Source: Fidelibacterota bacterium
GTDB taxonomy: Bacteria; Fidelibacterota; Marinisomatia; SCGC-AAA003-L08; GCA-002704045
DNA length: 10,714 nucleotides
NCBI GenBank assembly: GCA_002704045.1
Contig: PAFF01000069.1
Coordinates: 1-10,714 of the forward strand
Reading direction: 5' to 3'
In this document: in pieces, positions 1 to 6,430 of the stretch
Layout of the letters: each line of letters opens with the position of its first letter
Position numbering within the stretch: position 1 is the stretch's first letter
Program-made: the position numbers and the translations under genes
The notes under the pieces: generated by a model
What the model saw: the letters and a program-made list of their open reading frames with translations, nothing else
Databases searched by the model: none
What the model was told of the DNA's origin: nothing

Positions 1-450
1 ACATTCTTCTTCGTTATCTAAATATCTACACTCATCTTCCCACTCTTCCTCTTCATCGTGATCTCCTTCATGCTCCTCATCATCTTCCCACTCTTCTTCG
101 CAACTGTCTGATTCTAAACACTCATTACAAAAATTAAATACTTCAATAACTTCTACAAATGTTTCATCATCACAGTCAGACAGACAAGATTGATCTAAAT
201 TAATAAGCCAATTACAAAATTCAGTTTTATTTTCTTCAAAATCAACTGATTCTATGTCAACACAATCCATGACACATTCTGGTAAAATACTTTCTTCAGT
301 ATCAATGCTACTGCAATTATTTTGTTCATAATTCCAATCACATCCATCTTCCGAAATGCATTCATCTTGGGAAATAAATGCTCTACAATCATCTGCAAAT
401 GAAAATGAAAATATTAAAAAAGTGTTAAAAAATAATTTTTTATAATTCAT
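1..450 (-). CDS. Secreted acidic cysteine-rich protein, N-terminal part (runs off window)
   Basis: No function is recognised. Translation from the ATG at 448-450 stays open for 150 codons to the window edge, so the C-terminus is missing. Residues 1-19 (MNYKKLFFNTFLIFSFSFA) form a signal peptide, so the protein is exported. The mature part starts with a compact cysteine module, C22-x8-C31-x5-C37-D-W39-x6-C46. Cysteines recur through residues 59-121, and CRYLDNEEEC at 141-150 repeats the spacing of CRAFISQDEC at 22-31, so a second module probably begins at the edge. Residues 119-140 are almost all Glu and Asp, with two E-E-W-E-D units. Paired cysteines suggest disulfides, and the acidic tract could bind cations; both are inferences. 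AGAGGA at 454-459 is the ribosome site. The 93-base gap upstream suggests its own transcription unit. Similar CxW modules are common in secreted Marinimicrobia proteins as I recall them. Confidence 0.8.
   Translation of the reverse strand, partial: MNYKKLFFNTFLIFSFSFADDCRAFISQDECISEDGCDWNYEQNNCSSIDTEESILPECVMDCVDIESVDFEENKTEFCNWLINLDQSCLSDCDDETFVEVIEVFNFCNECLESDSCEEEWEDDEEHEGDHDEEEEWEDECRYLDNEEEC
32..96. repeat. Short direct repeat inside the acidic tract
   Basis: A 17-base sequence, TCATCTTCCCACTCTTC, occurs at 32-48 and again at 80-96, exactly 48 bases (16 codons) apart. On the minus strand it encodes the duplicated E-E-W-E-D unit in the acidic region of the secreted protein. It looks like a recent in-frame duplication within a low-complexity coding region, not a mobile or regulatory repeat. 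Confidence 0.7.
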
Positions 451-543
451 GATTCCTCTTTATTTAATTTTGTGATATAAAATATATAATAATTTAATAA
501 ATTTTATTAAAAAAAATAATCTTTTGATACATTTTATTACAAT

Positions 544-1083
544 TTACTTAATCAAATAACCTTTAAGTTTTTTGTCTAATACTTTTGCCTCTGGCAAATA
601 AATTAACATTGTATCCCAAAACTCTTTAGAATGGTTTTTAATTCTTGTGTGGACTAATTCATGAAATATTACATAATCAATAAGTTCATTAGGTAAATTA
701 TAAAGTTTAATATTTAAATTAATATTATTTTTAAATGAGCAACTCCCCCAACGAGATTTTTGATTTTTGATAACAACTTTATTAAATACAAAATTATGTT
801 GATATGCTATTAATGTAATTCTTTTTTTTAAATATGTTTTGGCTGTTTTAATTTCATTTATTTTTATTGAATCAACTATCTCTTTTTCTGATAATTTTTT
901 TAGAGATTTTTTAATCCAATTAATTTTAGTCAAAACAAGTTCTTTAGCATATTTAAAAGATATATTTTTAGGTATAGATACTTTTATAATCTTATAAGAA
1001 TTAACGCTAATATTAATTTTTTTAGCTCTTATACTTTTAACTAAAAAAACTTGACCGATTCCATCTATATTGATATGTTTCAC
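544..1083 (-). CDS. YgjP/DUF45-type zinc metallopeptidase domain protein
   Basis: This is a cytoplasmic protein of the YgjP-like (DUF45, SprT/M48-related) metallopeptidase family. Members carry a gluzincin-type zinc site; their physiological substrates are mostly unknown. The N-terminal half has the family's beta-rich segment followed by an amphipathic helix ending I-N-W-I-K-K. The diagnostic W112-G-S-C-S116 motif follows, then the zinc motif H141-E-L-V-H145 and N150-H-S-K-E-F-W156, where H151 is the expected third ligand. At 179 residues it is slightly shorter than the usual 220-240. No signal peptide is visible. The start is a GTG at 1081-1083: the frame closes four codons upstream and no ATG lies near the N-terminus. 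No clear Shine-Dalgarno is seen, and the previous gene ends 9 bases upstream, so translation may be coupled. It is the last gene of the long minus-strand run. Confidence 0.88.
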   Translation of the reverse strand: MKHINIDGIGQVFLVKSIRAKKINISVNSYKIIKVSIPKNISFKYAKELVLTKINWIKKSLKKLSEKEIVDSIKINEIKTAKTYLKKRITLIAYQHNFVFNKVVIKNQKSRWGSCSFKNNINLNIKLYNLPNELIDYVIFHELVHTRIKNHSKEFWDTMLIYLPEAKVLDKKLKGYLIK

Positions 1084-1092
1084 AAAATAAAA

Positions 1093-1482
1093 TTAAATAA
1101 TTTTTTCAAAAGCATTTTTAAGCAATTCATCTACTTTATTGGACAAATGATTAATTGCATCATTCTTTGTTATGTCTAATAAGGAATGTGCGTATGGGAA
1201 AACTATTTTTGTTGATCCATTTTCATTATCAATAATCAAAATATTACAAGGCATTAGAATTCCAATCATAGGTTCATCTTCCAAAGCTTGATGAGCTAAC
1301 TTTGGATGATAGGCTCCTAGTATTTTGTATTTTTTATATTTTATGTTTAGCTTATCTTTAAAAGCATTTTGAATATTGATTTCTGTTAGCACACCAAATC
1401 CTAACTCAGCTAAAGAATCAATAACATTTTTTTCAACTTTATCAAAATCTTGCTTTATATTTTTTGAATAATGATAATTCAT
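1093..1482 (-). CDS. DUF302 family protein
   Basis: This 129-residue protein matches the DUF302 (TT1751-like) family of small alpha/beta proteins with no established function, often found near redox or metal-related genes. Visible family features are G28-F-G-V-L-T-E-I35 after the first helix, I54-L-G-A-Y-H-P60 followed by the A-x-x-A-L helix, and M77-P-C-N80. In many relatives the middle motif reads GaCNP, so the usual cysteine there is tyrosine (Y58) and the Asn is His59, while C79 is kept. There is no signal peptide, so it is probably cytoplasmic. The ATG at 1480-1482 is supported by AAAGGA seven bases upstream. It lies 17 bases after the DUF2905 gene and 9 bases before the DUF45 peptidase gene, consistent with one operon. 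Confidence 0.85.
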   Translation of the reverse strand: MNYHYSKNIKQDFDKVEKNVIDSLAELGFGVLTEINIQNAFKDKLNIKYKKYKILGAYHPKLAHQALEDEPMIGILMPCNILIIDNENGSTKIVFPYAHSLLDITKNDAINHLSNKVDELLKNAFEKII

Positions 1483-1489
1483 TTTACAT

Positions 1490-1495
1490 TCCTTT
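1490..1495 (-). promoter_or_regulatory. Ribosome binding site of the DUF302 gene
   Basis: AAAGGA on the minus strand, seven bases before the ATG at 1480-1482. It fixes that start and shows the organism uses Shine-Dalgarno signals, at least for some genes. Confidence 0.7.
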
Positions 1496-1499
1496 AAAT

Positions 1500-1724
1500 C
1501 TATTTATAAAATTTTATGATTAAATTGATTATTATTGATAAAAATATACTAAGAAATAACATACTACCTATTGGCGCAAAAAATTTTATATTTTTACCTT
1601 CATAATAAAAATCAAATATAGTTTTACCAAACCAATTCATTTTACTTGATTCAATGATTTGGACAAAAAAACCGATTATTAACAAAGAAAAACCTAAAAA
1701 TATTAATATTTTACCAATACTCAT
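1500..1724 (-). CDS. DUF2905 family small membrane protein
   Basis: A 74-residue inner-membrane protein of the DUF2905 family, whose function is unknown. The order is typical: an N-terminal membrane helix (I-G-K-I-L-I-F-L-G-F-S-L-L-I-I-G-F), a short loop with W-F-G-K (the family has LPWLGKLPGDI), the stretch Y-Y-E-G-K-N-I-K-F-F-A-P matching the conserved EGKNFRFYFP segment, then a second membrane helix ending at the C-terminus. The frame can be extended upstream to a TTG at 1731-1733. The ATG at 1722-1724 is preferred because it aligns with the family start and overlaps the stop codon of the preceding gene by one base (TAATG), an arrangement typical of translational coupling. The stop is TAG at 1500-1502. 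Confidence 0.85.
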   Translation of the reverse strand: MSIGKILIFLGFSLLIIGFFVQIIESSKMNWFGKTIFDFYYEGKNIKFFAPIGSMLFLSIFLSIIINLIIKFYK

Positions 1725-2731
1725 TAAAAACAATTATGCGCTTTATTATTTTCAAAAAGCTTAATGATCTCATTCCATCCATAATTATCTAAACATAAAT
1801 TAGCAATACGATATCCTAATCCATAATCTAAATCAGGATCTTCATTCATTTTGTTTAATTGAATGATTGAATACTTATCAAGATTTTTTTGATAAATATA
1901 TGCTCTAGCTAAATTGCAAAAACCTTCTGTTATTTGACTATTATAATTAAGATTGTTTTCATATAGCCAAACGTGTAAATATTCGTGCGCTAATATTGAA
2001 TCAAAATCAACGGGATTGAGTTTGTCTAAAATAAAAATTTCATATTCTTTTTTCTCATCACTTATTTGCCCTAAATAATTTTCCTTATATGAATGTTCTA
2101 AATTTGTTAGACCGCTAATCATTGAGCTGTGAGGCATCAATAAGGATAATTCATTTCTATTTTTTAATATAATGGGAATTTCATTCGATAAGGATTGAAA
2201 ACCAATTTCTTCTAATAATAATAAAACTCTTTTACGTGAATCTTCAATTTCTAATTTTGTATTCACTATATCTTTGTTGCAAAAATTACATATTGCTCTT
2301 CCATCAATATGTATGTATCCACCATTGGTGGTTCGTTCAGAAATTATTCTACTGCAGGAAGAACAATTTCCTTTCCCATTAGAATGATATCCATGATATT
2401 TATTGTCCCAAGCATCATAATTATATTCTTTTTCTAACGGTCTTATACAAACTGAACATTTAGGTAATATATTATTTTTATAGCAATCATTATGATAGTT
2501 ACCATCTTCATTGACAACATATCTGCCTAACAAAGATTCTTTACAAAAATTACACTTTGGAACTATATTTTGATTGTAACATTCTTCATGATATTTTTTC
2601 TGTTCTAAAAAATAATATTTTCCAATTATATTTTTCTTACAATAGTCACATTTATATTCGCTAGAAAAATTAAATGAAATAATTAATGTAAAATAAATGA
2701 TTCCAACTTTTTTTTGAATAGAATTCAACAT
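1724..2731 (-). CDS. Secreted protein with tandem LIM-like zinc fingers and a DA1-like metallopeptidase domain
   Basis: Predicted exported zinc protein of 335 residues. Residues 9-24 form a hydrophobic signal segment. Three zinc-finger units follow with an exact 32-residue period: C28-x2-C31 with H48-x2-C51, C60-x2-C63 with H80-x2-C83, and C92-x2-C95 with H113/H116. The first two share G-[KR]-Y, Y-H-x-x-C-Y and N-I-x-P-K-C. Two more CxxC pairs (123-126, 148-151) with H141 follow, resembling LIM-type sites. The C-terminal part has H249-E-Y-L-H253-V-W-L and E269-G-F-C, 16 residues beyond the second His, which is a gluzincin zinc site in the arrangement of the DA1-like peptidase domain best known from plant DA1 (LIM plus peptidase). 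Peptidase activity and target are inferred. The ATG at 2729-2731 is preferred over a TTG at 2738-2740; neither has a good ribosome site. It overlaps the esterase stop or follows it closely, and the DUF2905 gene starts at its own stop codon. Confidence 0.82.
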   Translation of the reverse strand: MLNSIQKKVGIIYFTLIISFNFSSEYKCDYCKKNIIGKYYFLEQKKYHEECYNQNIVPKCNFCKESLLGRYVVNEDGNYHNDCYKNNILPKCSVCIRPLEKEYNYDAWDNKYHGYHSNGKGNCSSCSRIISERTTNGGYIHIDGRAICNFCNKDIVNTKLEIEDSRKRVLLLLEEIGFQSLSNEIPIILKNRNELSLLMPHSSMISGLTNLEHSYKENYLGQISDEKKEYEIFILDKLNPVDFDSILAHEYLHVWLYENNLNYNSQITEGFCNLARAYIYQKNLDKYSIIQLNKMNEDPDLDYGLGYRIANLCLDNYGWNEIIKLFENNKAHNCF

Positions 2732-2732
2732 T

Positions 2733-3881
2733 TTAATCAATTAAAACGAGATTTATAATCTCAATAACATCTAAAATATTTACTATTCCATCACTATTAA
2801 GATCATATTGAATATTGCTACCAGGCCCTAAAATTGAATTAACTAATATAATTACATCTAAAACATCAATAGACAAATCTTGGTTTAAATCACCTAATAG
2901 ATAACTATTTAAAATATTATATAAGAAATTAAATGAACTATCTTGGATAGCATAAAAATTGTCGTTCGGTCCATCAATCCAATTACCATTGATTGAGCCC
3001 CAATATTCGTGCGGTGCATCATTTTCAATAATTAATTGATTTTCAATATTTAGATCATTTAATCTTTGCTGTATTAAACTAGAACCATAAACAAAAGGTA
3101 ATGCTATATTGATAGTAAAAGGAAAACCAGAATCGTGAGGAACCACTATATCTGATGTCCCATGGAACATGATTGTTGGAATATCATTATCATAATCAAT
3201 CCAATTTAGATCTTTAATGGCCCCCCAACAACTTACTAAACCATTTGGCTTACTTTCATGATTATAATCATTGCCTTCACAATTAATACAGCCTAGATCA
3301 GGATCAAAAGTATTGCCATATGTTGATTCTGGTCTTTCATCATCTTCCGAAAAAGCTAAATGAAAACCTATGAAAGCGCCAGCACTAGAACCCCAAATAA
3401 ATATATTGTTTGGATCAATATTTAAATCTGAATGATATTCTCTCAAATATCTAATAACTGCGCTTGCATCTTGAACACCTCTGTAAACTGCACGTTCACC
3501 ACTTGAACTACTTAGAATATTAAGTCCCAATCTGTAATTGATATTAACAGCTACATAACCTCTTTTTGCTGCCAATATTGACAGGTCAACTACATCATCA
3601 TTATTATTATTACCTGAAAAAAAAGATCCCGAATGAATAAAAATTATTGCTGGTCTGTTTGATATTGTATCACCTTGCGGCTCATAAATATCCATATCCA
3701 AATCAATATCATAAGTATTCCATTCAAAAAGAAATATAAATGGCAAATCAGGTGAATTTGCATAAACAACATCTTCTATTATATTTACATCGTCAAAAAC
3801 TTCATCAATGTATCTAATTTGTTGAGATAATATAATTGTAGAACAAATAGATAATATTATTAAAATTTTAAACGCATTCAT
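2733..3881 (-). CDS. Secreted alpha/beta-hydrolase (esterase) with C-terminal dockerin-like domain
   Basis: Predicted exported carboxylesterase-type serine hydrolase, 382 residues. Residues 1-19 are a signal peptide. The hydrolase core shows H83-S-G-S-F87 (oxyanion loop, HGGxF-like), the nucleophile elbow G164-S-S166-A-G168, the likely acid D244 in H-G-T-S-D-I-V-V-P, and the catalytic H291 in A-P-H-E-Y-W. This is a complete triad in the order expected for BD-FAE/carboxylesterase-like enzymes. Residues 330-382 form a dockerin type I-like tail with two calcium-binding half repeats, D-L-N-Q-D-x3-D-V-L-D-V and D-L-N-S-D-x3-N-I-L-D-V. The real substrate (plant or algal ester, lipid, other) cannot be told from sequence. 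The ATG overlaps the TGA of the DUF1295 gene in ATGA, a coupling arrangement. Paired cysteines C198/C201 in an inserted loop may form a disulfide. Confidence 0.87.
   Translation of the reverse strand: MNAFKILIILSICSTIILSQQIRYIDEVFDDVNIIEDVVYANSPDLPFIFLFEWNTYDIDLDMDIYEPQGDTISNRPAIIFIHSGSFFSGNNNNDDVVDLSILAAKRGYVAVNINYRLGLNILSSSSGERAVYRGVQDASAVIRYLREYHSDLNIDPNNIFIWGSSAGAFIGFHLAFSEDDERPESTYGNTFDPDLGCINCEGNDYNHESKPNGLVSCWGAIKDLNWIDYDNDIPTIMFHGTSDIVVPHDSGFPFTINIALPFVYGSSLIQQRLNDLNIENQLIIENDAPHEYWGSINGNWIDGPNDNFYAIQDSSFNFLYNILNSYLLGDLNQDLSIDVLDVIILVNSILGPGSNIQYDLNSDGIVNILDVIEIINLVLID
2736..2894 (-). other. Dockerin-like domain of the esterase
   Basis: This segment encodes the last 53 residues of the esterase (330-382). 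Two EF-hand-like loops of the D-x-N-x-D-x3-[DN]-x2-D type are each followed by a hydrophobic helix (V-I-I-L-V-N-S-I-L and V-I-E-I-I-N-L-V-L). The same two-repeat module ends the protein encoded at 5072-6412. Confidence 0.85.
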
Positions 3882-4738
3882 TTTTTTTGATTCAAAAAAT
3901 TAGGGAATAAAATTGGAGTTTCATTTTTATAATTTATGTAATCTTCGTCATTACCCCATTTTTTATTTGCACTTTCCTCTAAAATTGGAATTCCACTAGC
4001 TTTTACAAGCAGAAAATAAACAAAAATAGGAGAGATTAAAGATATATATTGCAAGTTAATTAAACTAGGAATTGATATAACAGCTATTCCAATCCACAAA
4101 AGAATTTCACCAAAATAATTTGGGTGTCTTGAAAATGACCAAAATCCAGAATTGATGAATTTATTTTTATTTTCATCATTTAATTTAAATTTAAACTTTT
4201 GTAAATCAGATATAACTTCAATAAAAAAACCAATGAACCAAATCAAACTACCAATATAAAAAAAGAATCCAAAATCTGAATCATTATTTAAAACATAAAC
4301 AAAAGCATTTATAGTAGTAAGAAAAACCCATAATGATGAAACCATAAAGTACATTAAAAATTTAGAGGCTGATTTTTTCACATTATCAAATCTTGTATCA
4401 TTTTTAAATTTAAAAACTCTATAAAATAAAAATAGCCCCAATCTTAATGCCCAGGTAAAAACCAACAAAAGAACAATAATACTTGTTAGTTTAATATCTT
4501 TATCAATTAAAGAATTATAAATAAAGTAAACACCAAATAGGTAAGCTACTGTTCCTGTAATATCATAAAATTTTTCTGTTTTAAATAAAAATGATGGTAT
4601 GTAAGAAATAATGTGTACAAGGTAAATAAGAATTACTAACTCATATAGTATTGATCCATAATTTGATTGTAGCGATAAAAAGTATGTTATTAATAATGCA
4701 AATGCAAAAGATATAAATGATGTTAATAAGTCTTTCAT
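3878..4738 (-). CDS. DUF1295 family membrane protein (steroid 5-alpha-reductase/ICMT-like fold)
   Basis: A polytopic inner-membrane protein of 286 residues in the DUF1295 family, which shares the C-terminal fold of steroid 5-alpha reductases and isoprenylcysteine methyltransferases. Around seven hydrophobic segments are visible. Family signatures are W-A-L-R-L-G-L-F-L-F-Y-R in the middle, then S197-G-F-W-S-F-S-R204-H-P-N-Y208-F-G-E, and G249-I-P-I-L-E-E255 followed by Y-x-x-Y near the end. These are cofactor-site residues in characterised relatives. Reductase activity on a lipid or sterol-like substrate is a family-based guess, because bacterial members are largely uncharacterised. The start ATG has the best Shine-Dalgarno in the window, AGGAG five bases upstream. 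The stop overlaps the esterase start by four bases. Confidence 0.9.
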   Translation of the reverse strand: MKDLLTSFISFAFALLITYFLSLQSNYGSILYELVILIYLVHIISYIPSFLFKTEKFYDITGTVAYLFGVYFIYNSLIDKDIKLTSIIVLLLVFTWALRLGLFLFYRVFKFKNDTRFDNVKKSASKFLMYFMVSSLWVFLTTINAFVYVLNNDSDFGFFFYIGSLIWFIGFFIEVISDLQKFKFKLNDENKNKFINSGFWSFSRHPNYFGEILLWIGIAVISIPSLINLQYISLISPIFVYFLLVKASGIPILEESANKKWGNDEDYINYKNETPILFPNFLNQKK

Positions 4739-4743
4739 AAATT

Positions 4744-4748
4744 CTCCT
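4744..4748 (-). promoter_or_regulatory. Strong ribosome binding site of the DUF1295 gene
   Basis: AGGAG on the minus strand with a five-base spacer to the ATG at 4736-4738. It fixes the start and may also drive the translationally coupled esterase downstream. Confidence 0.75.
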
Positions 4749-4756
4749 ATTTAAAT

Positions 4757-5062
4757 TTATTCATTATATTTTAGTAATTCTATGTTATTACCATCAATGT
4801 CTTTGACATATTTAGAAATTGAACCATCTCTGTGTTTTACTACTTCATCGTTATTTTCTAGATTTTCTTTCAATATAGCAAAATGAAAAGGATGTTGTTC
4901 CTTTTTTACAAAAGCTAATTTTGTATTTTCAAATTCTAAAAAACCCCAAGAATCATCTTGATATAAAACTTTACACTTAAAACGATTTGTATAAAATTCA
5001 ACTGACTTTTTTATATCATTTACTTGAATAGCTATATGATCTATGATATCCAATTTTTCCAT
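4757..5062 (-). CDS. VOC (glyoxalase/bleomycin-resistance fold) family protein
   Basis: A single-domain vicinal-oxygen-chelate protein, 101 residues, shorter than the usual 115-140. It shows the beta-alpha-beta-beta-beta pattern: I6-I-D-H9-I-A-I-Q-V then the helix S-V-E-F-Y, then W-G-F-L-E-F-E, then H57-P-F-H60-F-A-I, and D88-I-D-G-N-N-I-E95-L-L at the end. H9, H60 and E95 sit where metal ligands occur in VOC enzymes, so a metal-dependent lyase, isomerase or dioxygenase activity is possible; the substrate is unknown. No signal peptide, so it is cytoplasmic. The segment between the third strand and the final strand is unusually short. Spacing is 9 bases from the gene before it and 18 bases to the DUF1295 gene after it. 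The upstream sequence AGAAAATAATC gives only a weak ribosome site. Confidence 0.87.
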   Translation of the reverse strand: MEKLDIIDHIAIQVNDIKKSVEFYTNRFKCKVLYQDDSWGFLEFENTKLAFVKKEQHPFHFAILKENLENNDEVVKHRDGSISKYVKDIDGNNIELLKYNE

Positions 5063-5071
5063 GATTATTTT

Positions 5072-6412
5072 CTAATTTAAAATTATATTAACAAGTTGAA
5101 CTACATCTAAAATATTAACAGTTGAATCAGTATTTAAGTCTGCATTAGGATCATATTCAGTTAATTGTAATATTATATTAATCATTATAACAACATCTAA
5201 GACATCAATTGAATCATCATAGTTTAAATCGCCTGAAACTAAATTTTGAACATTATTAATTTTTAAAAAACCAAATCTTCCACTATCAACTCCAATGATT
5301 GCTCCACCATCCTCTGTCAAATCAATGTCCTCTCCTGCCCAATCGTATGATTCATTAGATACATCAAGTGAAGCAAAAGTTGTTTCCCATTCTATACTAC
5401 CTTGGTTGTTAAATTTTATCAAATAAGCATTCCAAGTATCGGAACAATCATTCCCATTACATTCAGAATAATTATATTCATCTCCTGTTCCTGCTACAGT
5501 TACACATCCACCATCATTAGTGGCTTTAATTCCCCACGCTTCATCATGAATATATTGTGGATTAAAGCCTCTAGGATTACCCACTTTCTGCTCCCACAAT
5601 AATTCTCCATCGTTATTTAATTTCATTGTATATGTATCCCAATTTTGAGTGCCTGATAAAGTGTGTCCTGCTAAAAAGATTTCGCCATTTGAGTTAATAT
5701 CCATCCCAAAGCAATGATCATAATCATTCCCACCATATGTTTGATGCCAAACTATACTTCCATCTAAATTCATTTTGATTAATTTGAAATCAAAAGCTTC
5801 TTCAGTTAAACCTGATATAATAATTTCATCATTGAAATATTGAACTCTGTAAGCTTGAGATATATAAGAATTTAAGTTCATACTACTTATTTCATTTCCC
5901 ATATTATCTAAAAACATTAAATACCCTTGTCCTTCCGTATAAAAGGTATTGTTGGGATCTTGAGAAAAAACGTATCCCACTGCTACAAAACCATTTGGTA
6001 TTTTTGCAATATTTTCAAATGCATCAGTGCCCCCATTATTAAATGTTTGACTAAAGATAGAAGAACCATTTTCTTTATCAAGTTTAATAATGGTACTATT
6101 TCTATTTATAGCTCCTGCAATGATATACCCATCTTCAATTTCAATTGCACTATTTCCAAGGTTGTTATTATTAGTGTAAAACTCTCTTTCCCACAGTAAT
6201 TGTCCATTCGAATTTGTTTTTACAATATACATTTTAGCTGAAATACCACCAGAAAAATCAAAGGTTTCTCCAACTTGAAGAAAGCCCCCATCTTCACATG
6301 ATAATATAAAATGTCCATGCGACTCTTCACCACTTCCATTATAATCTTCAAACCATTCGATACTTGGTTGAGAGAATAATAATGTTAAGTAAATACCAAA
6401 TATTAATTTCAT
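5072..6412 (-). CDS. Secreted beta-propeller-like protein with C-terminal dockerin-like domain
   Basis: An exported 446-residue protein. A short signal peptide (MKLIFGIYLTLLFS) is followed by about seven repeats of the form [ND]-G-G-F-x-x-x-G ... K-x-[DN]-x-x-G-x-x-x-W-x-x-x-[FY], for example N-G-Q-L-L-W-E, D-G-S-I-V-W-H, D-G-E-L-L-W-E and Q-G-S-I-E-W-E. This pattern is typical of bacterial beta-propeller proteins built from Gly/Trp blades. Residues 394-446 are a dockerin-like tail with the repeats D-L-N-Y-D-x3-D-V-L-D-V and D-L-N-T-D-x3-N-I-L-D-V. No catalytic site is recognised, and a binding or surface role is inferred. The ATG at 6410-6412 is chosen over the TTG at 6425-6427 because AAAGG stands seven bases before it and the signal peptide begins there. 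The SRPBCC gene ends 18 bases upstream. Confidence 0.83.
   Translation of the reverse strand: MKLIFGIYLTLLFSQPSIEWFEDYNGSGEESHGHFILSCEDGGFLQVGETFDFSGGISAKMYIVKTNSNGQLLWEREFYTNNNNLGNSAIEIEDGYIIAGAINRNSTIIKLDKENGSSIFSQTFNNGGTDAFENIAKIPNGFVAVGYVFSQDPNNTFYTEGQGYLMFLDNMGNEISSMNLNSYISQAYRVQYFNDEIIISGLTEEAFDFKLIKMNLDGSIVWHQTYGGNDYDHCFGMDINSNGEIFLAGHTLSGTQNWDTYTMKLNNDGELLWEQKVGNPRGFNPQYIHDEAWGIKATNDGGCVTVAGTGDEYNYSECNGNDCSDTWNAYLIKFNNQGSIEWETTFASLDVSNESYDWAGEDIDLTEDGGAIIGVDSGRFGFLKINNVQNLVSGDLNYDDSIDVLDVVIMINIILQLTEYDPNADLNTDSTVNILDVVQLVNIILN
5075..5233 (-). other. Dockerin-like domain of the propeller protein
   Basis: This segment encodes the last 53 residues (394-446), the same length and register as the esterase tail at 2736-2894. 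The first half-repeat loops of the two tails (acatctaaaacatcaat at 2854-2870 and acatctaagacatcaat at 5193-5209) differ by one base on the plus strand. That fits domain shuffling or strong conservation of the V-L-D-V motif. Confidence 0.83.
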
Positions 6413-6419
6413 TGTTGAA

Positions 6420-6424
6420 CCTTT
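6420..6424 (-). promoter_or_regulatory. Ribosome binding site deciding the propeller protein start
   Basis: AAAGG on the minus strand lies seven bases before the ATG at 6410-6412 and inside the longer TTG-started reading, so it argues for the ATG start. Confidence 0.65.
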
Positions 6425-6430
6425 CAATTT

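Noticed and set aside
493..511. Perfect 9-bp inverted repeat TTTAATAAA-T-TTTATTAAA as a terminator or operator
   Set aside because: It contains only A and T, so its stem is very weak. For minus-strand transcription the T-run comes before rather than after it. Such palindromes are expected by chance in this base composition.
5402..5602. Plus-strand open frame of 66 codons
   Set aside because: It is antisense inside the propeller protein gene, has no recognisable product or ribosome site, and is explained by that gene's codon bias.
5927..6199. Plus-strand open frame of 90 codons
   Set aside because: It is also antisense to the propeller protein gene, with low-complexity translation and no family resemblance.
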